Shown: one piece after another, positions 1-6,024 of the stretch
Numbering within the stretch: the first letter of the stretch is position 1
How the letters are laid out: each line of letters starts with the position of its first letter
Source: Clostridium sp. MCC353
GTDB lineage: Bacteria; Bacillota; Clostridia; Lachnospirales; Lachnospiraceae
DNA length: 46,900 nucleotides
Reading direction: 5' to 3'
Assembly (NCBI RefSeq): GCF_018785315.1
Contig: NZ_WQPN01000015.1
Location: 1-46,900 of the forward strand
Made by a program: the position numbers and the translations under genes
Notes under the pieces: model-generated
The model's database searches: none
The model's input: only the letters and a program-made list of their open reading frames with translations
What the model was told of the DNA's origin: nothing

Positions 1-111
1 GCCTTAGTTTCACTTACGGTTGGAAGCTGGTTTTCATCCCCGAAGGATTCCCCTTGGCCCGCCCCCATCCAAACATCCAGTCCGTCCCCTCGTCCCGCTT
101 TCCTGCGTAAC
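1..111. repeat. Terminal copy (left) of 111-bp inverted repeat
   Basis: The first 111 bases match the reverse complement of the last 111 bases of the window (46790-46900) with only two differences that I can find (positions 81 and 85, T here versus C in the reverse complement of the other copy). The match stops abruptly after GCGTAAC. It lies directly downstream of the URO-D-family gene that ends at 134. The sequence is GC-rich, with no start codon or ribosome site, so it looks like a non-coding dispersed repeat and not a gene end. Confidence 0.9.
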
Positions 112-133
112 GTTCACTAACTAAATCCCAATT

Positions 134-1390
134 TTATTCCCCATTATATTCCCGGACCGCCTCAATCATTGCCGCCAGATTTTCCGCCGGAACCCCGGGC
201 TGGATATTATGTATGGTGTTGAAGACGAAACCGCCGTTTTTGCCGAATATTTTACAGCATTCCAAAACCTCGTCGTGAACCTGCTGCGGGGTTCCGAAGG
301 GAAGGGTTTTCTGGGTGTCTACGCCACCGCCCCAGAATGTGATGCGGTCCCCGAATTCCTTTTTCAACTGGTTCCGGTCCATGTTTTTGGCAGTCCATTG
401 AACTGGGTTGATGATATCGAAACCAGCTTCAATCAGGTCTGGCAGGAGGCCGTAGATGCTGCCGCAGCTATGCTTAAATGTTTTCCAGGAGGTATGTTCG
501 TGAATCCAGTTATTCACCGCTTTGTAGTAAGGGGCATACAGGCTGCGGAATACATCATTGGAACAGAAAGGCCCGTTCTGGGTTCCGAAGTCCGTACCGC
601 AGATGTAAGCCACTTGGATGGTCTCTCCAAGGGTGTCGTGTATTTTTTTGAGATTTTCCAGGGCATAGTTCAATTGGTAGTCGAATATTTCGTGAAGAAC
701 ATCCTGGCGGATGGCGGTGGAAATGTACCATTCCGTAATGTCGCGGATTCCCTTAGGAGCCTTTAACTGTGGGCCCGGGACGAGGGCGATGTCGCCGAAA
801 GCGGTTCCGCCCAGATTTCCCATGATCACATCGGCAGAATGTTCTTTCTCTTTTCTCTGTGCAGCAAGCCAGTCTAAATCTTCCTGTGACACAGGGCCGA
901 ATTCTTCCAGATTTTCTGAAACTTCATATTCGTCTTCGTCAAACTCAGGAGTGCGTATAATGTTGTCGAAATAGTAGCCGCCGTTTGGCATATGGCCTGA
1001 CGGCGGGTAGGATGGGTCGCCGCAGGCGTAGATAAAAGTATCTCCTTTTTCATTGGAAGATGTGATAAAGTCTTTGGCAACCAATACTTCCTGACCCCAT
1101 GGGGTTTTCCACTCCTTAAACTGATCTGTCTGGCGGAAACCGTACATGGTTCCGGCACTCCATAGCGGAGAGGTCTGGATATTCATGGCCTCCTTTAAAT
1201 CATCGTCTACCATACCCAGCATCTGAAGCGGTTCGATTATTTTGACTATGCGTTTTTTAAGTCCGTAGTATTCCCTCATTTTTTCTACAATTGAACAATG
1301 GATGCCGGTGGTGGGCATACCGCCGATATCCAGCAGAAGCGGTCCGTCTTGATGGTTTATTGCCAGTGATAATTTTTCTTTTCCGGTCAT
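134..1390 (-). CDS. Uroporphyrinogen decarboxylase (URO-D) family protein, probable methyltransferase-type
   Basis: A 418-residue cytoplasmic protein of the URO-D/MtaA superfamily, TIM-barrel enzymes that are either haem-pathway decarboxylases or zinc-dependent corrinoid methyltransferases. The C-terminal half carries HSCG (H307, C309), the zinc-binding pattern of the methyltransferase type. Where those enzymes usually have a third Cys ligand before the P-x-x-P-x-EN stretch, this protein has NTIHNIQPG, placing a His (H394) there. No haem or corrinoid gene is nearby, so a role in haem synthesis is unlikely. I chose ATG 1390 because AAGGAGA lies 7 bases before it; an in-frame ATG at 1426 lacks such a site and falls over the operator. 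It is divergent from a Gfo/Idh/MocA oxidoreductase with a mirrored promoter-operator, suggesting shared control. The substrate is unknown; family assignment is firm, methyltransferase role is inference. Confidence 0.85.
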   Translation of the reverse strand: MTGKEKLSLAINHQDGPLLLDIGGMPTTGIHCSIVEKMREYYGLKKRIVKIIEPLQMLGMVDDDLKEAMNIQTSPLWSAGTMYGFRQTDQFKEWKTPWGQEVLVAKDFITSSNEKGDTFIYACGDPSYPPSGHMPNGGYYFDNIIRTPEFDEDEYEVSENLEEFGPVSQEDLDWLAAQRKEKEHSADVIMGNLGGTAFGDIALVPGPQLKAPKGIRDITEWYISTAIRQDVLHEIFDYQLNYALENLKKIHDTLGETIQVAYICGTDFGTQNGPFCSNDVFRSLYAPYYKAVNNWIHEHTSWKTFKHSCGSIYGLLPDLIEAGFDIINPVQWTAKNMDRNQLKKEFGDRITFWGGGVDTQKTLPFGTPQQVHDEVLECCKIFGKNGGFVFNTIHNIQPGVPAENLAAMIEAVREYNGE

Positions 1391-1413
1391 AAGATAATCT
1401 CCTTTCAAAAGCA

Positions 1414-1425
1414 TGAAACGATTCA
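1414..1425. promoter_or_regulatory. LacI-type operator-like dyad upstream of the URO-D gene
   Basis: TGAAACGATTCA is a near-palindrome with the central CG typical of LacI/GalR-family operators. It lies about 12 bases downstream of the -10 box of the minus-strand promoter, inside the transcribed leader, where a bound repressor would block initiation. A related site sits at 1538-1549 in the divergent leader. No LacI-family gene is in the window. Confidence 0.6.
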
Positions 1426-1437
1426 TGGTATGGTTTC

Positions 1438-1466
1438 ATCATAACATGCAATTTCTATTTTGACAA
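1438..1466 (-). promoter_or_regulatory. SigA-type promoter for the URO-D gene
   Basis: On the minus strand TTGTCA (1461-1466) and TATGAT (1438-1443) are separated by exactly 17 bases. Both boxes are one mismatch from consensus. Transcription would start near 1431 and run through the operator-like dyad at 1414-1425. Confidence 0.75.
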
Positions 1467-1496
1467 GAAAAAAAGGAAATAATTTACAGAATTCTA

Positions 1497-1525
1497 TTGA
1501 CATGTTCTCCACGATTTGTTAGTAT
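1497..1525 (+). promoter_or_regulatory. SigA-type promoter for the Gfo/Idh/MocA-isomerase pair
   Basis: A perfect TTGACA (1497-1502) is followed after 17 bases by TAGTAT (1520-1525). The start would lie near 1532, just before the operator-like dyad at 1538-1549. The arrangement mirrors the promoter of the divergent gene. Confidence 0.8.
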
Positions 1526-1537
1526 GAAAATAACTTA

Positions 1538-1549
1538 TAAAACGTTTCA
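1538..1549. promoter_or_regulatory. LacI-type operator-like dyad upstream of the oxidoreductase
   Basis: TAAAACGTTTCA is one base from the fully symmetric TGAAACGTTTCA and shares its core with the site at 1414-1425. It begins about 12 bases after the -10 box, the same placement as in the divergent promoter. This is the layout expected of a repressor operator; the cognate repressor is not in the window. Confidence 0.6.
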
Positions 1550-1571
1550 TGAAGAAAGGGGATGCGAAAAA

Positions 1572-2684
1572 ATGGACAGTGGGGAACTTTTGAGAAAGGA
1601 ACTGGAAGCTGCCACGCTTCCGGTGATGCCTGTAAACAAAGATTATAGAATCGGCATCATTGGCGCAGGGTTTATAGTAAGAAACTGCCATCTTGCTGCT
1701 TACCGCAAGGCGGGATTTAACCCATATGCCATCACTTCTTTAGATTTGGAGCAGAGTAAAGAGGTGGCGGCAGTACATAATTTGGAGAAGGTTTATGAAG
1801 ACTGGCATCAATTGGTGGATGATCCGGAAGTCGATATTATAGATATTGCCGTACCGCCTCATGTGCAGCTTGAGATAGTCCGATATGTCTGTACCAAGCC
1901 GCATATTAAAGGCATTTTGTGCCAGAAGCCAATTGCCATGTCTGTGGATGAGGCGAAGGAAATTGTGGAATTGGGAGAGAAAGCGGGGATTCCTATCGCG
2001 GTAAACTCCAATATGCGTTATGACCAGTCCATGAGAGCGCTCAAATGCATTTTGGATAAGGGATTGATCGGAAAACCGGTGATTGCCACCATCGATATGA
2101 GGGCCATACCGGACTGGCAGGCATTTTTAAAGGCATATAATAAGCTGGAATTATACGCCATGGGCGTTCATCATATTGATATTTTCCGATATCTGTTCGG
2201 CGATCCGGAAAAGATTACAGCTTTATGCAGAACGGACCCGAGAACGAAATTTGAGCATACGGACGGAATCACCCAGTACACCTACCAGTATTCAGACGGC
2301 CTGATGGCTACAAGCCTTGACGATGTATGGGCATGGCCGGAAGAACCCTGTGAGAAGCATAATTATATTAACTGGAGGGTGGAAGGCACGGAAGGATTTG
2401 CAGAAGGGGACTTCGGCTGGCATAAACGGGAGCCCGAGTTTGCCGGAAGCTCTTTGAGGCTGGCCTGTAAATCATATCCCCACCAGTGGATTGAGCCTAA
2501 GTGGGAGACTATGTGGTTCCCGGATGCATTTGTGGGCACCATGGCAAATCTGTTGTGTGCGGTTGAAAATAAAACGGAGCCGGAAATCAGCGCAAGGGAT
2601 AACGTGAAGACCCTGGCTTGTGTGGAAGCGTGTTACCGGTCAATTAAAGAAGAACGGACAGTAAAATTAGAAGAATTTTTATAG
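1572..2684 (+). CDS. Gfo/Idh/MocA family NAD(P)-dependent oxidoreductase
   Basis: A 370-residue dehydrogenase of the glucose-fructose oxidoreductase/inositol dehydrogenase/MocA family, which oxidises or reduces sugar, inositol or sugar-acid hydroxyls. The N-terminal Rossmann fold opens with GIIGAGFIV (residues 28-36); the family EKP signature appears as C-QKP-IA (118-120), with Gln in place of Glu; the catalytic-region His pair is in GVHHID (198-203). ATG 1572 is preferred over upstream in-frame starts because AAGAAAGGGG lies 9 bases before it and the upstream starts fall in the promoter. The next gene, a sugar isomerase-like TIM barrel, begins 12 bases after the stop, so the two form an operon. 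The pairing is common in catabolism of inositol-like or keto-sugar compounds. The actual substrate cannot be read from the sequence. Confidence 0.88.
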   Translation: MDSGELLRKELEAATLPVMPVNKDYRIGIIGAGFIVRNCHLAAYRKAGFNPYAITSLDLEQSKEVAAVHNLEKVYEDWHQLVDDPEVDIIDIAVPPHVQLEIVRYVCTKPHIKGILCQKPIAMSVDEAKEIVELGEKAGIPIAVNSNMRYDQSMRALKCILDKGLIGKPVIATIDMRAIPDWQAFLKAYNKLELYAMGVHHIDIFRYLFGDPEKITALCRTDPRTKFEHTDGITQYTYQYSDGLMATSLDDVWAWPEEPCEKHNYINWRVEGTEGFAEGDFGWHKREPEFAGSSLRLACKSYPHQWIEPKWETMWFPDAFVGTMANLLCAVENKTEPEISARDNVKTLACVEACYRSIKEERTVKLEEFL

Positions 2685-2696
2685 GAGGAATGAAGT

Positions 2697-3596
2697 ATGA
2701 TTTCAGTTGGGATTTTTACAGGCTATTATCCGTATTCGATGGAAGAGACCATTAAGAGGGCGAAAGATCACGGGATGAACTGCGTGCAGTTGGATCTTGA
2801 GTTTAAAGATATTGACTTGTCAAGAGGTAACATTACAAAAGAAAAGGCCAATTATGTGAGAGACGCGTTCCGGGATGCAAACCTTCCCATCGTTGCCATT
2901 TCCGCTTATACCAATCTGGTTCATCCGGATCCGGTTCAGAGAGAGGCGAACATCAATTATGTAAAAGAGATTCTGGCTCATGCCAGGGATTTCGGAACCC
3001 CTTATGTGGTGAGCGAAACGGGCACTTATAATGTGGAGAGCGACTGGCTTTATGATCCTAAGAACGCGACGGAAGAAGCATATCAGGAGTTTAAGAGCAT
3101 AGCAATTGATCTGGCAAAATTCGCTTATGACCATGATGCGGTATTTTTAATTGAAAACTATGTGAACAACATCGTGGGGGCTGTGGAGCAGACCGCCAGG
3201 CTTTTAAGAGAAGTGAATCATCCGGGAATCGGCCTTTTAATGGATCCCACCAATTACTTTGGCGAGGACAACATCGATCATGTGGATGAAACCATTGAGA
3301 AGATATTCTATGTTCTGGATGATAAAATCCGCGTGGCCCATGCAAAGGATTGTAAGAGGGCGGTGGATACCGGCGAGAAATTCGGCGGCGGTTCGGCAGA
3401 ACATAACAGCTTTCGCGGGGCAGGGGCGGTTGAACTTCCGGCGGCTGGCCTGGGTGTGCTGAATTATGAACTCTACCTGGAACGTCTGATGAAGAATCAT
3501 CCCAACATTCCGATTATCATCGAACATTTGGATGAAGAGGATATTCCGAGAGCGAAAAAACATGTGGATAACGCGCTGAAACACGTGGGCGCATAA
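2697..3596 (+). CDS. Sugar phosphate isomerase/epimerase family protein (xylose isomerase-like TIM barrel)
   Basis: A 299-residue protein of the AP-endonuclease-2/xylose-isomerase-like TIM-barrel superfamily (IolE/IolI/hydroxypyruvate isomerase relatives). Metal-binding acidic and His residues are seen in the usual places: an ENY motif near residue 154, MDPTNYF near 182, VAHAKD near 218, and IIEHLDEED near the C terminus. GGAGGAATGAAGT gives a strong ribosome site that overlaps the upstream stop. It is the last gene of the pair and is followed by a strong terminator. It probably isomerises or epimerises the product of the adjacent oxidoreductase. Substrate is unknown; it shares only family membership with the isomerase at 40649-41455. 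Confidence 0.85.
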   Translation: MISVGIFTGYYPYSMEETIKRAKDHGMNCVQLDLEFKDIDLSRGNITKEKANYVRDAFRDANLPIVAISAYTNLVHPDPVQREANINYVKEILAHARDFGTPYVVSETGTYNVESDWLYDPKNATEEAYQEFKSIAIDLAKFAYDHDAVFLIENYVNNIVGAVEQTARLLREVNHPGIGLLMDPTNYFGEDNIDHVDETIEKIFYVLDDKIRVAHAKDCKRAVDTGEKFGGGSAEHNSFRGAGAVELPAAGLGVLNYELYLERLMKNHPNIPIIIEHLDEEDIPRAKKHVDNALKHVGA

Positions 3597-3609
3597 GGGA
3601 ACTGAAAAG

Positions 3610-3664
3610 GCGTTTTGGCAGATCTGTTGGATTGATCAGATTTGCCAAAGCGCTTCTTTTTTTA
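3610..3664 (+). terminator. Rho-independent terminator after the isomerase gene
   Basis: GCGTTTTGGCA-ATCTG pairs with CAGAT-TGCCAAA-CGC (3610-3626 with 3637-3653, one or two mismatches), followed by a run of T from 3656 to 3664. It starts 13 bases after the stop codon at 3596. Confidence 0.85.
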
Positions 3665-3789
3665 TTAAAATATGGCATACTGTATTTCTCAGATTTTCTT
3701 ACCGGCAGTCCGCCGAAATTTCCCAAATGAATCTCAGTCAAAAATAAAAGTAAAATTTAGGAGGAAACTGTACGGATACTGGCAATACA

Positions 3790-3960
3790 ATGAAAGAGAT
3801 AAGCAACCGTGAGGTGAAATCCAGCGTATTTACGGCATTATTTGGCAACCCGAAAAATGCGGCCCAACTCTATCAGGCGCTGGAAGCGGGAGAGGAGGGG
3901 GGACCGGAATTTTATGTGTTTTATAATGGGGAAGCTTCTTATGAAGCGGAAAAGAACTGA
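3790..3960 (+). pseudogene. Remnant of an Rpn/PD-(D/E)XK transposase-type nuclease gene, internally deleted
   Basis: A 56-codon reading frame encodes an N-terminal piece (SSVFTALFGNPKNAAQLYQAL) fused to PEFYVFYNGEASYEAEKN. In Lachnospiraceae Rpn-family recombination-promoting nucleases these two segments are both present but lie roughly 70 or more residues apart, with the catalytic core between or after them. The junction GEEGG-PEF therefore looks like an in-frame internal deletion, and the C-terminal half is also missing. An AGGAGG at 3759-3764 lies about 25 bases before the ATG, too far for a good start. Identification rests on motif memory of the family; the frame could still be translated as a small protein, but it cannot be an active nuclease. 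Confidence 0.55.
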
Positions 3961-3978
3961 GATTATCGGACGCTTACC

Positions 3979-4008
3979 TTGTAAATAAAGGGGAACCTAT
4001 GTTAGAAT
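3979..4008 (+). promoter_or_regulatory. Possible promoter for the sulfatase maturase gene
   Basis: TTGTAA (3979-3984) and TAGAAT (4003-4008) are 18 bases apart. The resulting leader would be about 165 bases, with a small hairpin ATCGG-ccaacc-TCCGAT near 4037-4056. No small peptide gene with a clear ribosome site is seen in this gap (3961-4178). Confidence 0.4.
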
Positions 4009-4178
4009 GAAAGGTGAAGGTGATCAATATTAATTTATCGGCCAACCATCCGATATTGAAACATTGCCGGCCCATATATGAATATTCCTGTTTTATCCAG
4101 AAGAGCCGGGATTACATCAGGCAGAGGAAATTAATTGACCATTAAAATGACTAAAAATGCTTACAAAAAGGAGAAGAT

Positions 4179-5291
4179 ATGCCGCCAATCAGTGTATTAA
4201 TTAAACCAGCGTCTGGAAACTGCAATCTCAGATGCGAGTATTGCTTTTATTATGACACCATGTCAAAAAGGGAACAGCCGTCTTATGGGATGATGTCTGA
4301 AGAGACGTTAGAGGCTGTGATGAAACAGGTTTTTGCCTATGCGGAAGAGGAATGCACCATTGCCTATCAGGGAGGGGAACCAACCCTGACCGGCCTGCCG
4401 TTTTTTGAAAAATCCATGGAGTTGCAGGAAAAATATAATACGAAAAAGATTAAAGTTTATAATGCCTTACAGACCAATGGATATCATACGGATAAAAAGT
4501 GGGCTGAATTTTTTGTGAAGAATCATTTTTTGGTGGGGGTTTCCCTGGACGGAGGGCCTAAAGTTCATGACTTATACCGTAAAAATGCCAAGGGTGAAGG
4601 AAGCTTCTATAAAATAATGGAAAACATTGACCTGTTTAAAAAGATGGGGGTGGAGTTCAATATCCTGTCTGTGGTCAATGGTAAGACTGCGCCGCAGATT
4701 GAAAAGACCTACGCATTTTATAAGAAGAACGGGCTGGATTACCTGCAGTTCATTGCCTGCCTGGATCCGCTGGGGGAGGAACCGGGGAAACGTGATTATT
4801 CACTGACGCCGGAAGTCTATGGGGAATTTTTAATTAAACTGTTCAATCTGTGGTTTGAAGATCTTCAGCAGGGGAAACAGCCATTTATCAGGCAGTTTGA
4901 AAATTACATAGCTATGCTGTTAGGCCAGATTCCGGAATCCTGCGATATGAGGGGGATTTGCGGGATGCAGTATGTGGTGGAGGCGGACGGCGCCGTTTAT
5001 CCCTGTGATTTTTATGTATTAGACCAGTATAAACTGGGAAACTTTAATAGTGATACGGTGGAAATGGTGAATGAGATGAGGCAGAAGATCGGATTCATAG
5101 AGGAATCCAAGAACCACGCTGATAAATGCCGGGAATGCCGGTATTACCCGCTCTGCCGGGGCGGCTGCCGAAGGAACCGGCAGGCCGGATCACCGTATGA
5201 GCAGTATTTTTGTAAATCGTATGAGATGTTTTTCGAAGCGTGCCTTCCCAGAATGATGGAAATAGCCCAGGTTATTAAAAAACAGGGGTAA
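4179..5291 (+). CDS. Anaerobic sulfatase-maturating enzyme (radical SAM, SPASM domain)
   Basis: A 370-residue radical S-adenosylmethionine enzyme that converts the active-site Cys or Ser of arylsulfatases to formylglycine under anaerobic conditions. The radical-SAM cluster motif C15-NLR-C19-EY-C22 is present, QGGEP follows near residue 67, and the C-terminal SPASM region holds Cys-rich CGMQYVV, YPCDFYVLD and CRECRYYPLCRGGCRR, for two further 4Fe-4S clusters. The Asp in YPCDF is residue 277, the position of the catalytic base in the C. perfringens enzyme, which also has 370 residues and the same N-terminal MPPxSxLIKPAS. AAAAGGAGAAG gives a strong ribosome site. It stands alone with no sulfatase gene in the window, so its client proteins must be encoded elsewhere. 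A general SPASM peptide maturase is the alternative, but the match to anSME is close along its length. Confidence 0.93.
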   Translation: MPPISVLIKPASGNCNLRCEYCFYYDTMSKREQPSYGMMSEETLEAVMKQVFAYAEEECTIAYQGGEPTLTGLPFFEKSMELQEKYNTKKIKVYNALQTNGYHTDKKWAEFFVKNHFLVGVSLDGGPKVHDLYRKNAKGEGSFYKIMENIDLFKKMGVEFNILSVVNGKTAPQIEKTYAFYKKNGLDYLQFIACLDPLGEEPGKRDYSLTPEVYGEFLIKLFNLWFEDLQQGKQPFIRQFENYIAMLLGQIPESCDMRGICGMQYVVEADGAVYPCDFYVLDQYKLGNFNSDTVEMVNEMRQKIGFIEESKNHADKCRECRYYPLCRGGCRRNRQAGSPYEQYFCKSYEMFFEACLPRMMEIAQVIKKQG

Positions 5292-5351
5292 AGGCTGGGA
5301 TTCGGCAAAAGATAAAATATTGGACGGGCAAAGATAAAACAAAGGATCAAA

Positions 5352-5428
5352 CAAGGTCAATCAAGGATGAAAAATACAAGGTCAATCAAGCATGAAAAAA
5401 GGATCAAGCAAGGATGAAAAATATTTGA
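5352..5428. repeat. Degenerate tandem repeats (three units of 24-28 bp) upstream of rpsO
   Basis: Units at 5352-5376, 5377-5404 and 5405-5428 share the pattern CAAGGTCAATCAAG-ATGAAAAA. The third lacks the GGTCAAT piece. The array runs into the -35 box of the rpsO promoter. Its meaning is unknown; it may be slippage-derived or a protein-binding array. Confidence 0.65.
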
Positions 5429-5453
5429 CAAGTCAAACAATTCATGATAGACT
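5425..5453 (+). promoter_or_regulatory. SigA-type promoter for rpsO
   Basis: A perfect TTGACA (5425-5430), 17-base spacer and TAGACT (5448-5453). The leader would be about 88 bases (about 5460-5548) and could host S15 autoregulation, which is known for this gene in other bacteria; I cannot confirm a specific S15-binding fold by eye. Confidence 0.78.
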
Positions 5454-5548
5454 TACAAAGTATGAGTTAACGCCGGAACCCGGTTTTTGGACGCTCCAAC
5501 CTGAAGCTTAGTTCTCGGTCAGTTTATAAGAATAAGGAGGAAATCATC

Positions 5549-5815
5549 ATGATTTCAAAGGAAAAGAAAGCTGCTATTATTGCAGAATATGGTAGAAAAC
5601 CTGGAGATACAGGTTCACCGGAAGTTCAGATTGCTATTTTAACTGCCAGAATTGCTGAATTAACAGAGCATTTACAGCAGAACAAGAAGGATCATCACTC
5701 AAGAAGAGGTCTTCTGATGATGGTTGGTCAGAGAAGAGGTCTTCTTGACTATTTAAAGAAGACAGATCTTGAAGGATACCGTACTTTAATTGAAAAGTTA
5801 GGAATCAGAAAGTAA
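5549..5815 (+). CDS. rpsO: 30S ribosomal protein S15
   Basis: An 88-residue protein with the normal length of bacterial S15, which binds the central domain of 16S rRNA and nucleates assembly of the platform of the small subunit. The conserved [10 protein letters not shown] segment lies at residues 19-28 and the [17 protein letters not shown] segment at about 49-69, the rRNA-binding helices. AAGGAGGAA precedes the ATG by about 8 bases. It is followed by a hairpin and then pnp; the rpsO-pnp order is widely conserved in bacteria. Nothing unusual in the protein. Confidence 0.98.
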   Translation: MISKEKKAAIIAEYGRKPGDTGSPEVQIAILTARIAELTEHLQQNKKDHHSRRGLLMMVGQRRGLLDYLKKTDLEGYRTLIEKLGIRK

Positions 5816-5826
5816 ATTTGAACATT

Positions 5827-5851
5827 AGGGTGGAGAGATTATCTCCACCCT
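5827..5851 (+). terminator. Hairpin after rpsO, probable partial terminator
   Basis: AGGGTGGAGA-gatta-TCTCCACCCT is a perfect 10-bp stem with a 5-base loop, ending 36 bases after the rpsO stop. The following ATTCTTGATTCT is a poor U-tract, so it may act as an attenuator or RNA-stability hairpin, letting part of transcription into pnp. Confidence 0.7.
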
Positions 5852-5912
5852 ATTCTTGATTCTCAGGAGAGAGGATTCTGAGGGCAGGAAAGCCGTCTAA
5901 TCGGCAATTCAT

Positions 5913-5988
5913 GTGGAAGATTTGTCCCGAGACCGCTGAAAAGGGCATGAAGATTCGTGTGTTTTTCAGTAGTTTCGGCATCTTCCGC
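5913..5988 (+). promoter_or_regulatory. Long hairpin in the pnp leader
   Basis: Three stacked helices pair in order: GTGGAAGAT with ATCTTCCGC (5913-5921/5980-5988), CCGAGAC with GTTTCGG (5927-5933/5972-5978) and CTGAAAA with TTTTCAG (5936-5942/5963-5969), closing a 20-base loop. It ends 36 bases before the pnp start. In E. coli the pnp leader forms a double-stranded RNA that RNase III cuts and PNPase then uses for autoregulation. The placement here is the same, so a similar role is an inference. Confidence 0.7.
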
Positions 5989-6024
5989 AGAAGAAAAATT
6001 CTATTTTAAAAGGAGATTAAGCGT

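Noticed and set aside
209-766. Plus-strand open frame across the URO-D gene
   Set aside because: It lies antisense to a protein with recognised motifs, has no ribosome site, and its product resembles no family.
1414-1549. Catabolite-responsive cre sites at the divergent promoters
   Set aside because: The dyads resemble LacI-family sites but do not fit the 14-base cre spacing, so only a general LacI-type operator is claimed.
3961-4178. Small precursor peptide gene before the radical SAM enzyme
   Set aside because: No frame with a ribosome site and peptide-like Cys/Ser pattern is seen; the enzyme itself matches sulfatase maturases, not peptide maturases.
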